A stretch of DNA of 64,000 nt from Pseudomonas sp. LS1212 (GCF_024741815.1 NZ_CP102951.1:1875001-1939000); one strand, 5' to 3'. Shown: positions 34,429-42,972, numbered from the stretch's first letter. Notes: generated from the letters alone by a model not told the origin. Numbers and translations: made by a program.

Positions 34429-35040
34429 TCATTGGTTGTCGCCGGTAATATCGCGCTGGTCTGTAGTGCTAGCGATCGACTTGTACAGCGACTGCCTGGG
34501 CTGGGCAAACACCCGGCGCAGCATGGGTTCGAAGAACGCCAGTGGCAGGGTTTCGCCTTGCGGGTCGAACGCCGCGGCGTCGTAGCGGGCGCAGAACTCG
34601 ATCGTCTGGCGGTATTGCGGGTGCCCCTCGAATTGCTCGCGCAGAAACCGGTCCATGCCCAGGTGGTGGAAGAAGTAGTAGCCCTGGAAGATCGCGTGCT
34701 TCTCGATCATCCAGTGGTTTTGCTCGCTGACGAAGGGCTTGAGCAAGGCGGCGGCGATGTCGGCATGGTTGTAGGTGCCCAGGGTATCGCCGATGTCATG
34801 GAGCAGGGCGCACACCACATACTCTTCATCCTCGCCGGCGCGGTAGGCCAGGGTCGCGGTCTGCAGCGAGTGGGTCAGGCGGTCCACCGGGAAGCCGCCG
34901 AAGTCACCGTCGAGCAGTTTGAGGTGGGTGAGGATGCGGTCGGGTAGTCCTGCGGCGTAGCCGGGAAAGTGGCCGGCAATGAGGGCCCAGTCCTCGGCAG
35001 TACTGTCATCCATGTGGGTGAAGTTGGCGCGATTGCTCAT
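34429..35040 (-). CDS. HD-domain protein, PhnZ/MIOX-like
   Basis: The protein of 203 residues has HSLQTATLAYRAG, ALLHDIGD, NHADIAAALLKP and EKHAIFQGYYFFHH, with an Asp in ARYDAAAF. Six His/Asp ligands at these spacings are typical of the mixed-valent di-iron HD oxygenases (PhnZ, TmpB) rather than of ordinary phosphohydrolases. That points to oxidative C-C or C-P cleavage, but simple phosphohydrolase activity is not excluded. GGAG precedes ATG 35040. A PhyH-type dioxygenase, the usual partner class of PhnZ, lies divergently at 35595. Confidence 0.78.
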   Translation of the reverse strand: MSNRANFTHMDDSTAEDWALIAGHFPGYAAGLPDRILTHLKLLDGDFGGFPVDRLTHSLQTATLAYRAGEDEEYVVCALLHDIGDTLGTYNHADIAAALLKPFVSEQNHWMIEKHAIFQGYYFFHHLGMDRFLREQFEGHPQYRQTIEFCARYDAAAFDPQGETLPLAFFEPMLRRVFAQPRQSLYKSIASTTDQRDITGDNQ

Positions 35041-35171
35041 CAGGTTTCTCCTATTGGGTGGAGCTTGCTGCCGACCAGTGTAGGAGGGTCGTTGCGTGGG
35101 CCCAATCACGTGTAGTGCCAGCTTGGTATCCTTGGTGGCCAGGTTCGAGAGGTTTGCAATCCTTTGCGATC

Positions 35172-35287
35172 TTTTACGACCGCTTTGCGGCCGAGCGCAG
35201 CCTGCGGCAGCGGCTACATCGACCGTGTTGTGCGGAACCTTGTAGCCGCTGCCGAAGGCTGCGCTCGGCCGCGAAGCGGTCGTAAAA
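35172..35287. repeat. long perfect-arm REPIN
   Basis: The arms of about 46 bases (35172-35217 and 35242-35287) are almost perfectly complementary, starting ttttacgaccgctttgcggc and ending in the REP core gcctgcggcagcggctac around a 24-base loop. It is the most complete REPIN in the window. Confidence 0.9.
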
Positions 35288-35296
35288 TCACACGGC

Positions 35297-35402
35297 TCAA
35301 GGCAAATTGGCTTGGCACAACTCGACAAAACGCTGCGCCGCCGGCGAGCGGGAGCGCCCCGTCAGCTCGATGGCGCTCAGTTCAGTGACCAGGTTCAAGA
35401 CC
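35297..35402 (-). pseudogene. C-terminal fragment of a LysR-type regulator gene
   Basis: The last 34 codons read LNLVTELSAIELTGRS, then SPAAQRFVELCQANLP and a stop. The segment RSPAAQRFVELC is the typical end of LysR proteins. An in-frame stop sits immediately upstream and no other part of the gene remains. The REPIN lies directly behind it. The rest of the gap up to 35594 shows no gene. Confidence 0.65.
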
Positions 35403-35594
35403 TACGTCCCGCCAGTTCCGATGCAATAGGTACAAGTAGAGTACCTTTCCTGGCGTCGGGGGGCTCCCGCTTCATTGCCGGCCGACCGCTGGATGGCAGG
35501 GGCGTGGCGTACTTCCGCTATTCTCTGAGCTGACCGGCGAGAAGGTATTCAAACGCCGGGAATCTGGAAAAGGCGTGTTTGCCGGGAGCACTTC

Positions 35595-36365
35595 ATGGCC
35601 GTGATCGACCCTTCACCCAGTTTGACGGCAACCTGTCTTCAGGCGTTGCACCGTGAAGGGTTCGTGCTTTTGCCAGCCGTGCTCGACGGCGCTCAGGTGG
35701 TAACCCTGCGTAACGCCATCGACCAGCTCAAGCCCCGGCATTGGGACTACAGCGGCCTGCTCGATCACTATAAATGCGTGTTCAACCGTGACCCGCTGTG
35801 GTTGCCCTATCTGGACCTGCCCGGGGTCATCGAACTGGCCGAAGCAGCCTTGGGCGCCGACTGCCACATCATCGGCCAGACCGCCTGGCGCTGCCATCCG
35901 GGCTTCGTCGGCCTCGAACCGCACCTGGACTATCTGGTCATGGAACTGCCGCAAAGCCTGCTGGCCGATCCTGCCTTCCTGTTGCCGATGCAGATCTGCA
36001 CGGCGCAGATTTACCTTGACGACATCGACGCCAACCTCTGCCCGACGCTGGTAATCCCCGGCAGCCACCGTGCCGGCCGGCCACCGGCCAAGGGCGAGAG
36101 TCATTGGCATGGCCGTGCCGCGCAACCGGTACTGTGCCGCGCAGGCGATGCGCTGGTGTTTCGCAGCGAACTCTGGCATGCAGGCAGCAGCAACCTGACC
36201 GCCGACCGTAGCCGATACCTGTTGCAGGTGCACTATGGCCGCCGCATGGTGGCGCAGAAGTTCTCGCCATACCTGCAGTGGCAGTTCAACCCTGATGTGC
36301 TGGCGGCGGCTACGCCGAGGCAGCGGCGGTTGCTGGGAGAGCATGAGGAGGCGGAATACGATTGA
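35595..36365 (+). CDS. phytanoyl-CoA dioxygenase (PhyH) family protein
   Basis: The protein of 256 residues is an Fe(II)/2-oxoglutarate oxygenase with the metal triad in EPHLDY (HxD) and ELWHAGSSN, and a later Arg for 2-oxoglutarate (DRSRYLLQVHYGRR). A PGSHRAGRP motif before the distal His is a family marker. The substrate is unknown. In phosphonate pathways a PhyH enzyme (PhnY, TmpA) hydroxylates the substrate that a PhnZ-type HD protein then cleaves. The HD gene at 34429-35040 makes that pairing possible here. Confidence 0.88.
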   Translation: MAVIDPSPSLTATCLQALHREGFVLLPAVLDGAQVVTLRNAIDQLKPRHWDYSGLLDHYKCVFNRDPLWLPYLDLPGVIELAEAALGADCHIIGQTAWRCHPGFVGLEPHLDYLVMELPQSLLADPAFLLPMQICTAQIYLDDIDANLCPTLVIPGSHRAGRPPAKGESHWHGRAAQPVLCRAGDALVFRSELWHAGSSNLTADRSRYLLQVHYGRRMVAQKFSPYLQWQFNPDVLAAATPRQRRLLGEHEEAEYD

Positions 36366-36481
36366 TGTTACTCCAGAGCGTGGGAACGAGGGGGCGAGAG
36401 GCGGGGCGACGAAAGGTAATAACGTAAGAGCATATCGGTATAAGAGGTTATAAGAAAAATCGCTATGCTGCCGACCTTTAT

Positions 36482-37297
36482 ATGACCGCGTTTGGTTGGC
36501 AGAGCATGGTAATGGAACTCAGTATTTTCGGTTTTATCGTTGCCGGTTTGGTCGTCGGGTTCATTGTCGGGATGACCGGCGTGGGCGGCGGCTCCTTGAT
36601 GACGCCCATCCTTTTGGCGTTCGGCATCAATCCCGCCACCGCCGTCGGCACTGACCTGCTTTATGCCGCAATCACCAAGTCCGGCGGCGTGCTGGTCCAT
36701 AAAAAGAACGACAACATCGACTGGTCGATTACCGGATGGCTGACGCTGGGCAGCGTGCCGGCAGCAGCGCTTACGCTGTGGTTCTTGAACAGCCTGCATA
36801 CCAACCCCGACGCCATGAACGCCGTCATCAAGCAGTCATTGGGCTTCGTTTTGCTGCTGACTGCACTGGCCATCCTCTTCAAGAAACGACTGCTGGCATT
36901 TGCCCATAAGCATGCAGGTGACCACTATCACCTCAGCGGCCGGAGCTTGAATGCGCTGACCGTGGTCACCGGTGTGATACTCGGCACAATGGTGGCACTG
37001 ACCTCCATCGGTGCCGGCGCGCTGGGCACCGTGGCGCTGTTTATTCTTTACCCCTTCCTTGCCACCAAACGCCTGGTGGGTACGGAAATCGCCCACGCCG
37101 TGCCCCTGACGCTGGTCGCAGGCCTGGGCCATGCGAGCATGGGCAACATGGATTGGAGCTTGTTGAGCTACCTGCTGATCGGCTCGCTGCCAGGGATTTA
37201 CATGGGCAGTCATTTGTCGGGCCGCATTTCTGACGAAGTACTGCGTCCTTGCCTGGCCGTCATGCTGGTGTTCATCGGGTACAAGCTGGCGTTTTGA
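36482..37297 (+). CDS. TauE/SafE (TSUP) family membrane transporter
   Basis: The protein of about 271 residues has eight hydrophobic helices in two related halves; the repeated motif is FIVGMTGVGGGSLMTPIL in the first half and VALTSIGAGALGTVALF in the second. The family exports sulfite, sulfoacetate or other small sulfur and organic anions. Starts at 36482, 36506 and 36512 are all in frame without a clear ribosome site. An isolated half of the palindrome found at 46431-46464 (gagcgtgggaacgaggggg) lies upstream at about 36376. Confidence 0.87.
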   Translation: MTAFGWQSMVMELSIFGFIVAGLVVGFIVGMTGVGGGSLMTPILLAFGINPATAVGTDLLYAAITKSGGVLVHKKNDNIDWSITGWLTLGSVPAAALTLWFLNSLHTNPDAMNAVIKQSLGFVLLLTALAILFKKRLLAFAHKHAGDHYHLSGRSLNALTVVTGVILGTMVALTSIGAGALGTVALFILYPFLATKRLVGTEIAHAVPLTLVAGLGHASMGNMDWSLLSYLLIGSLPGIYMGSHLSGRISDEVLRPCLAVMLVFIGYKLAF

Positions 37298-37454
37298 TTT
37301 GGCTTTAATACTCACCCTGAGCATCGCCATGGCAACCGCTTTCGCTCCTTTGTCATAGCAGAATTGGCTGATCTCTTTCCACGCAGCGCGCGGGAAAGAG
37401 ATCAGTGGATCACCGCACACCTTGTAGAGGCGGTCGTAATTACAGGCGAGCGCC

Positions 37455-37580
37455 CTACAATCCAGCAGAACCCTCTCCTTCCGAAGCCCCAGCCTCAATC
37501 CCATCCAACAACGCATCAACAAGTGCCTTGGCCATTTCGATTGAATGCAGGGTTGACCACAGCAGCGCCAGTTGCAGCAG
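37455..37580 (-). pseudogene. C-terminal fragment of a DUF3077-like gene
   Basis: Read on the minus strand, the segment gives LALLWSTLHSIEMAKALVDALLDG followed by a Gly/Glu/Ser tail and a stop at 37455. It matches the C-terminal helix of the complete gene at 16878-17204 (WSTMHSIEMAKAIVDALVDG). No N-terminal part is present, so it is a third, truncated member of the family in this window. Confidence 0.7.
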
Positions 37581-37751
37581 GTCCAGGCCAGTAATCTGAA
37601 CGAAGAGGCCAAGGCTGCTGCCGTGGCTGCCGCCCAGGCGATGATCGCCTCGACGGCAGGCGCGTTGATGACTGCCACGGCGGCCTTGACCCAGGTGCTG
37701 CTGGAGGAAAGCAAGAGTACGTCAGGGGCGCTGGTCAGCACCCGGGCGTGA
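37557..37751 (+). pseudogene. Ala-rich helical gene remnant, unidentified
   Basis: In the frame ending at TGA 37751, the sequence reads QVQASNLNEEAKAAAVAAAQ and then ASTAGALMTATAALTQVLLE, strongly helical and protein-like. The frame begins at a stop (37554-37556), and the upstream bases belong to the opposite-strand DUF3077-like fragment, so only a 3' end survives. I do not recognise the family. It may instead be chance coding-like sequence. Confidence 0.35.
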
Positions 37752-37795
37752 ACAGGCGGGGGCGCTTGCTGGTGTGGCCAGCAAGCGGTGTCGGA

Positions 37796-38731
37796 TCAAT
37801 CTGAGACCCGAATCAAGCCTGGCTGGGGCGTTTGTTTGTCGGCCTTGTAGCGCACGGCGACGGCAGGCGCCGAGCCGCTCTTGCCGGTTTCCAGCCATTT
37901 GCGCATGCGGCTGGCGTCGGCGAAGTGGGTGTATTTGCCGAACGCATCGAGAATCACCATGGCCACCGGGCGGTTGTTCATGGTCGTGAGCAGTACCAGG
38001 CAATGGCCGGCCTCGTTGGTGAAACCGGTCTTGGTCAGCCTGATGTCCCAGTTGCTCTTTTTGATCAGGTGGTTGGTGTTACGAAAACCCAGGGTGTAGT
38101 TGGGTTTGCGAAAGGCCACGGTCTTTGCGGGGGTAGTGCTCAGCTGGCTCAGCAGGGGATAGTTGCGCGAGGCCAGCAACAGCTTGCTCAAGTCGCGGGC
38201 GGTCGATACGTTGTAGGTGGACAGGCCGGTCGGCTCCACGTAGCGGGTATGTTTCATGCCCAGGGCCCTGGCCTTGGCGTTCATGGCAGCTATGAAGGCG
38301 CCGTAGCCACCCGGGTAGTGGTGCGCAAGGGTCGCGGCGGCACGGTTCTCCGACGACATCAGAGTGATGAGCAACATTTCCCGGCGGTTCAGCTGGCTAC
38401 CGAGCCTCACCCGCGAATACACGCCTTTCATTTCCCTGGTCTGGGCGATGGTTACCGTGAGGATTTCATCCATCGATTGTTTGGCGTCGAGCACGACCAT
38501 GGCGGTCATCAGCTTGGTCACCGAGGCGATCGGCAGTACGGCGTCGGGATTGCGCGCGTAGAGCACCTGGTTGGTCTGCAGGTCAATGAGCAGGGCGCTG
38601 CGCGAAGCCAGTTTGAGTTTCGAGGGGTCTGGCTTCGCAGTGGGAGGTTGTTGGGCAATAGCGTGCGACGTGACGGTGGCAGTGCCTGTGAATAGCAACA
38701 GCAGGCTCAAGATCGAAAGGAAGGTTTTCAC
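37796..38731 (-). CDS. pbpG: D-alanyl-D-alanine endopeptidase (PBP7-type)
   Basis: The protein of 311 residues has a signal peptide (about 1-26), then the S11 peptidase domain with SVTK (SxxK nucleophile), SEN (SxN) and KTG (LTKTGFTNEAGH). PbpG cuts DD-crosslinks in peptidoglycan in the periplasm during wall turnover. Length and motif spacing match the Pseudomonas and E. coli enzymes. It has its own transcription unit. Confidence 0.93.
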   Translation of the reverse strand: MKTFLSILSLLLLFTGTATVTSHAIAQQPPTAKPDPSKLKLASRSALLIDLQTNQVLYARNPDAVLPIASVTKLMTAMVVLDAKQSMDEILTVTIAQTREMKGVYSRVRLGSQLNRREMLLITLMSSENRAAATLAHHYPGGYGAFIAAMNAKARALGMKHTRYVEPTGLSTYNVSTARDLSKLLLASRNYPLLSQLSTTPAKTVAFRKPNYTLGFRNTNHLIKKSNWDIRLTKTGFTNEAGHCLVLLTTMNNRPVAMVILDAFGKYTHFADASRMRKWLETGKSGSAPAVAVRYKADKQTPQPGLIRVSD

Positions 38732-38913
38732 GTGTAGCGCTCACTAGTAGTTAAGTATGCCGTTGGCGAAGCAAGGGCTAATCCAGAAAAACCGTGACAT
38801 TTTATGAGTATGGCTTAGGCGCTGTCGATTGCAGGGCCAGCGGGATGCCGTACATAAAATAAATAATTCGCTGGTTTTTTCCTTTAAGGAATGCTCTTTG
38901 CAGATCACTCCAA

Positions 38914-38939
38914 TAAAAAGCCCCGCAACAAGGCGGGGC
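38914..38939 (-). terminator. rho-independent terminator (minus strand)
   Basis: The arms gccccgc and gcggggc enclose a 6-base loop, and on the minus strand the hairpin is followed by a T run. It lies 40 bases behind the small gene at 38980-39153 and closes its transcript. Confidence 0.85.
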
Positions 38940-38979
38940 AAGGGGTGTGCGGAGCAACGCACGATGAAAGTTGAGGCGA

Positions 38980-39153
38980 TCAGTGCCTGGACACGATCGA
39001 CTGAAACAGGGCCTCGGCGGCGGGCAACGAGGTCAGCGGCGCACTGATCGGCTCACCCTCCTGAACCAGGTACCAGCAGGCCAGCAGGCCTTTGTCTCTG
39101 AGCGAGGCCGGCACCGCGCTGCCGATGACGGACATGATTTTTACCGAGTGCAT
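38980..39153 (-). CDS. small conserved-looking protein of 57 residues
   Basis: The frame starts at ATG 39153 behind a good ribosome site (GGAG, 8 bases) and ends just before a strong terminator. It encodes MHSVKIMSVIGSAVPASLRD and onward through LLACWYLVQEGEPIS to IVSRH. It is soluble, without a signal peptide. I know of no function. Start signal, terminator and protein-like composition support a real gene. Confidence 0.6.
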   Translation of the reverse strand: MHSVKIMSVIGSAVPASLRDKGLLACWYLVQEGEPISAPLTSLPAAEALFQSIVSRH

Positions 39154-39238
39154 TGGAAGTCTCCTTCAGTTCATGAAGCAAAGGTACGCCGCTCCACGAT
39201 TCGGGAGAAATCATCGCGCTCGATAGTGCTCATTGATG

Positions 39239-39412
39239 TCAATGAGGCAGGCTCGCGCGTAATCCTGCCTCAAGCGTCGCAATTACCAGCGTGGCGGCCC
39301 CCAGCAGCGGGCCTGGGCCATAATAGCCGCGGCCATCACCATGGGCGGATGCCTGGCCTGCCACGGCCAGCGCAGGGATGAGCAAGGCAATCCTGGGGAT
39401 ATGACGAATCAT
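39239..39412 (-). CDS. small exported protein of 57 residues
   Basis: It starts at ATG 39412 behind AGAGGGA. The first 23 residues are a clear signal peptide (ALLIPALAVAGQASA), leaving a short mature part HGDGRGYYGPGP followed by a hydrophobic stretch (LLGAATLVIATLEAG). It may be a shortened relative of Gly-rich Pseudomonas envelope proteins that begin in the same way. No function is known. Confidence 0.55.
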   Translation of the reverse strand: MIRHIPRIALLIPALAVAGQASAHGDGRGYYGPGPLLGAATLVIATLEAGLRASLPH

Positions 39413-39546
39413 GATGGCATCCCTCTGACGCAACCCCAGCACTGGTGTCTGCGATAGACCCGGATATTGTCGCTGGGGATACCACTATGCCAGCCGAACT
39501 GTAAGCTTTGGCACGCGCAAAAAGTAAAGGTTATGTAAGGGCAGAT

Positions 39547-39562
39547 GAACGGTCATCCGTTC
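39547..39562. promoter_or_regulatory. 16-bp palindrome, possible operator
   Basis: gaacggtcatccgttc has perfect 6-base arms around a 4-base spacer and lies 54 bases upstream of the shikimate-dehydrogenase-like gene. It resembles TetR-type operators in size and symmetry. No regulator gene is adjacent. Confidence 0.35.
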
Positions 39563-39615
39563 GTTTCAGTGGGGCATAATGCGACCGTCTTGAAGCCTTG
39601 CAATGGAGAAAAACG

Positions 39616-40434
39616 ATGCCGCTCATCCCTGATAAAGACACCGTTCTGTGCATGTCGCTGGCGGGAAGGCCGGGTAACTTCGGCGTACGCTTTCACAACC
39701 ATCTGTATCAGCAGCTCGAGCTGAATTACTACTACAAGGCCATGACCACGGGCGACCTGCCGGCAGCAATCGGCGGCATTCGCGCGTTGGGGATTCGCGG
39801 TTGTGGCGTCTCGATGCCATTCAAGGAAGCTTGCATAGACCTGGTCGATGAGCTCGATGCCTCGGCGGCAGCGATCCAGTCGATCAACACCATCGTCAAT
39901 ACGGCTGGCCATCTGAAGGCCTACAACACCGACTACATTGCCATCAGGCAGCTGATCGAGCGCCATGGGCTGAACCGCCAGGCCTCGTTCGCCTTGCGCG
40001 GCAGCGGCGGCATGGCCAAGGCGGTGGCGTCGGCGCTGCGCGATGACGGATTCACCCAGGGCACGATCATTGCCCGTAACGAACAGGCCGGGCGAGCGCT
40101 GGCCGATGCCTGTGGTTATGACTGGCGCGCCGAGCTGGGGGCGTTGCGCCCGCAAATGCTGGTCAATGTGACACCCATCGGTATGGCTGGAGGTGCAGAA
40201 GCCGATCAGCTGGCGTTCGAGGCGCAGGCGATCGATGCGGCGCAGACGGTATTCGACGTGGTCGCGATGCCGTCGCAAACGCCGATGATCCAACGGGCTC
40301 GGGCACAGGGCAAGCCAGTGATTACCGGCCTTGAGGTCATCGCCATCCAGGCGCTTGAGCAATTCGTGCTCTATACCGGGGTGCGACCGGACCTGGAGCA
40401 GGTCCGGCTGGCAACCGAGTACGCGCGAAGCTAG
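39616..40434 (+). CDS. shikimate 5-dehydrogenase-like protein
   Basis: The protein of 272 residues has an N-terminal shikimate-binding domain (MSLAGRPGNFGVRFHN instead of the usual GxPixHSxSP; GCGVSMPFKE retains the catalytic Lys) and a C-terminal NAD(P) domain (ALRGSGGMAKAVASAL; NVTPIGM). The altered N-terminal motif places it with AroE-like paralogues of uncertain substrate rather than with the biosynthetic AroE. TGGAGAA precedes ATG 39616. Confidence 0.85.
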   Translation: MPLIPDKDTVLCMSLAGRPGNFGVRFHNHLYQQLELNYYYKAMTTGDLPAAIGGIRALGIRGCGVSMPFKEACIDLVDELDASAAAIQSINTIVNTAGHLKAYNTDYIAIRQLIERHGLNRQASFALRGSGGMAKAVASALRDDGFTQGTIIARNEQAGRALADACGYDWRAELGALRPQMLVNVTPIGMAGGAEADQLAFEAQAIDAAQTVFDVVAMPSQTPMIQRARAQGKPVITGLEVIAIQALEQFVLYTGVRPDLEQVRLATEYARS

Positions 40435-40440
40435 GCCGTA

Positions 40441-41085
40441 TTATTCAAGCCTGGCCAGCCGCTCCTCGAGAGCGGCAATGCGCGCTTCCAGCTCGTCGAT
40501 GCGCTCGGCCGACACGGCCGGGCCCGACGAGCGTTCCGGGCCGTTCTGGCGCGCGGACAGAATGGCCTCGATATCGGCCGGGTCACCCAGTGCGTGAGTG
40601 TAGCGGTCTTCGCGCTGGCCCGGCTGGCGTGGTATCAGCAGGGCGAAGCCGCGCGCGATCAGGCGTTCGAGCTGGTGCACGACCTGTTCGGCATCTTCGA
40701 ACTCATGCATGCGACCGCTGCGGGTCAGCAGTTCGTTGACGGTCTGCGGGCCGCGCAGGAACATCAGGCCGAGCAGGATGACCTGGGCCGGAACCAGTTC
40801 CATGGCCTTGTCGATGCGATGCTCCCAGCGGTCGGCTCGGCTGCCCATCACCAGGCGGGCCATGCCCTGGCCTTCGAGTGCGCGCAGGCTCTGGCCGACC
40901 TGGCCCTGGGTCAGGTTCATGACCGGCTCGCGGCTGGTTTTCTGGTTGCAGGCCAGCACCAGTGCATTGAGCGTCAGGGGGTAGGTTTCGGGGCTTGTGG
41001 CCTGTTTCTCGATCAGCGAACCCAGAATCCGGATTTCCGTACTGTTGAGCGTGGCGGCAGAAGGAGTATCGTGTTCGGCGGACAT
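40441..41085 (-). CDS. yceH: YceH/UPF0502 (DUF480) family protein
   Basis: The protein of 214 residues has two winged-helix domains (STEIRILGSLIEKQATSPETYPLTLNAL region; VILLGLMFLRGPQTVNELL) and a C-terminal coiled coil with LEARIAALEERLARLE. The family is widespread in proteobacteria with unknown function; nucleic-acid binding is likely from the fold. It is convergent with the shikimate-dehydrogenase-like gene, six bases apart. Confidence 0.9.
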   Translation of the reverse strand: MSAEHDTPSAATLNSTEIRILGSLIEKQATSPETYPLTLNALVLACNQKTSREPVMNLTQGQVGQSLRALEGQGMARLVMGSRADRWEHRIDKAMELVPAQVILLGLMFLRGPQTVNELLTRSGRMHEFEDAEQVVHQLERLIARGFALLIPRQPGQREDRYTHALGDPADIEAILSARQNGPERSSGPAVSAERIDELEARIAALEERLARLE

Positions 41086-41184
41086 GGCCCTGTCTCTATG
41101 CGAATGAAAGCCCTAGCCTAGGTGCAGGGCGCATGGAAAGACAAGCCACCCCCTCATTGTGTAATCAACCCATCAGGATATTTC

Positions 41185-41694
41185 ATGAGTATTTCTCTGT
41201 ACGCAGCCTCCGTTCCGGTCTTCAAGCAGATGCTCACAGCCCTGAGCGGCGTATTGGCCAAGGCCGAAGCCCACGCCACGGCCAGGAAGATCGACCCCAA
41301 CGCTTTGCTGCAGGCGCGTTTGTATCCGGATATGTTCCCGCTGACCCGTCAGGTGCAGATTGCCGTGGATTTCGCCAAGGGCGTGTCGGCGCGTCTGGCC
41401 GATGTGGAAGTGCCATCCTACCCGGACACCGAGCAATCCTTCGCCGAGCTGCAAGACCTGTTGAAAAAGGTGCTGGCATTCATCGACGGCATCAAGCCCG
41501 AGCAGATCGATGGCCAGGAAGGGCGCGAGATCGTCACTCGCCCGGGTACTGACAAAGAGAAGCGCTTCACCGGCCAGAGCTACCTGCTGACCTACGGCCT
41601 GCCGCAGTTCTTCTTCCACGTGACAACCACCTACGCCATCCTGCGTCACAACGGTGTGGAAGTGGGCAAGCGCGACTTCATGGGCGCTTTCTGA
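41185..41694 (+). CDS. DUF1993 family protein
   Basis: The protein of 169 residues is all-helical, with the family start SISLYAASVPVFKQML, a middle DPNALLQARLYPDMFPLTRQ and a C-terminal FFFHVTTTYAILRHNGVEVGKRDF. It resembles DinB-like four-helix bundles; His and Asp residues could bind metal. Function is unknown. CAGGA lies 7 bases before ATG 41185. Confidence 0.88.
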   Translation: MSISLYAASVPVFKQMLTALSGVLAKAEAHATARKIDPNALLQARLYPDMFPLTRQVQIAVDFAKGVSARLADVEVPSYPDTEQSFAELQDLLKKVLAFIDGIKPEQIDGQEGREIVTRPGTDKEKRFTGQSYLLTYGLPQFFFHVTTTYAILRHNGVEVGKRDFMGAF

Positions 41695-41706
41695 TTCAAC
41701 CGCTGT

Positions 41707-41729
41707 GCCCGACGCGCAAGGCGTCGGGC
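41707..41729. terminator. hairpin between convergent genes
   Basis: The 9-base arms gcccgacgc and gcgtcgggc enclose a short loop between the DUF1993 gene and sstT. There is no strong T run on either side, but the location suits a shared terminator. Confidence 0.55.
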
Positions 41730-41742
41730 AGGCACTGACGGA

Positions 41743-42972
41743 TCAGGCGCGTACGGCCGGCTCTTCCTGGGCCAGGCACGCGGCGGCAGTGAAGAGGACG
41801 TCGGTGGAGGAGTTCAACGCGGTTTCCGCCGAATCCTGCAAAATGCCGATGATGAAGCCCACCGCGACCACCTGCATGGCGATCTCGCTGGGAATGCCGA
41901 ACAGGCTGCACGCCAGTGGAATCAACAGCAACGACCCTCCCGCAACGCCCGAAGCGCCGCACGCGCAGATAGCAGCCACCACGCTCAGCAGTACCGCCGT
42001 TGGCAGATCGACGGCAATGCCCAGGGTGTGTACCGCGGCCAGGGTCAGCACGGTAATGGTAATCGCCGCACCCGCCATATTGATGGTTGCGCCCAGCGGG
42101 ATCGATACCGAATAAGTGTCTTCATGCAGCCCCAGTTTCTCGCTCAACGCCAGGTTGACCGGGATATTGGCCGCCGAACTGCGGGTGAAGAAGGCCGTGA
42201 TACCGCTTTCGCGCAGGCAGGTGAGGACCAGCGGATAGGGGTTGCGACGCAGCTTCCAGAAAACGATGAGCGGGTTCATCACCAGGGCGACGAAGAGCAT
42301 GCAGCCGATCAGCACCAGCAACAGGTGCAGATAGCCGAGCAGGGCGCCCAGGCCCGATTGCGCGAGCGTCGAGGCGACCAGGCCGAAAATGCCCAGCGGC
42401 GCGCAGCGAATGACCGCATGCACGATCAGGGTGACGCCATTGGACAAGTCACCGAGCACGGTGCGGGTGGTTTCACCGGCATGGCGGATGGCGATGCCCA
42501 GGCCGATGGCCCAGGCCAGGATGCCGATGAAGTTGGCGTTCATCAGGGCGCTGACCGGGTTTTCCACCACGCTCAGCAGCAGGCCCTCCATGACTTCACT
42601 GATGCCGCCCGGGGCTGTGACCGGCACTTCATGGGTTGCCAGTGCCAGGGTCGAGGGGAAGGTCATGCTGGCGATGACTGCCACCACCGCGGCGCCAAAG
42701 GTGCCGAGCAGATAGAGGACCAGGATCGGGCGGATATGGGTTTCCTGGCCGTGCTTGTGGTTGGCGATCGAGGCCATCACCAGCACGAACACCAGGATCG
42801 GCGCCACGGCCTTGAGGGCCGAAACGAATAGTTTGCCGACGAAGGCCAATTGCAGGGCAACGGCCGGGAACAGCAGCGCCAGGGCGATGCCGGCGATCAG
42901 GCCGATAAGGATCTGCATCACCAGGCTGGTGCGGTTGAGCAGGTTCATGACGGGGTTGGAGGCAGCGATCAT
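41743..42972 (-). CDS. sstT: serine/threonine:Na+ symporter SstT
   Basis: The protein of 409 residues belongs to the dicarboxylate/amino acid:cation symporter family. It has eight helices and two re-entrant loops, with TRSSAANIPVNLALSEKLG (the serine-rich hairpin) and PLGATINMAGAAITITVL. Motif wording and length match SstT, which imports serine and threonine with sodium. The start at 42972 gives the conserved short N-terminus; the open frame upstream to 43080 looks non-coding. Confidence 0.92.
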   Translation of the reverse strand: MIAASNPVMNLLNRTSLVMQILIGLIAGIALALLFPAVALQLAFVGKLFVSALKAVAPILVFVLVMASIANHKHGQETHIRPILVLYLLGTFGAAVVAVIASMTFPSTLALATHEVPVTAPGGISEVMEGLLLSVVENPVSALMNANFIGILAWAIGLGIAIRHAGETTRTVLGDLSNGVTLIVHAVIRCAPLGIFGLVASTLAQSGLGALLGYLHLLLVLIGCMLFVALVMNPLIVFWKLRRNPYPLVLTCLRESGITAFFTRSSAANIPVNLALSEKLGLHEDTYSVSIPLGATINMAGAAITITVLTLAAVHTLGIAVDLPTAVLLSVVAAICACGASGVAGGSLLLIPLACSLFGIPSEIAMQVVAVGFIIGILQDSAETALNSSTDVLFTAAACLAQEEPAVRA

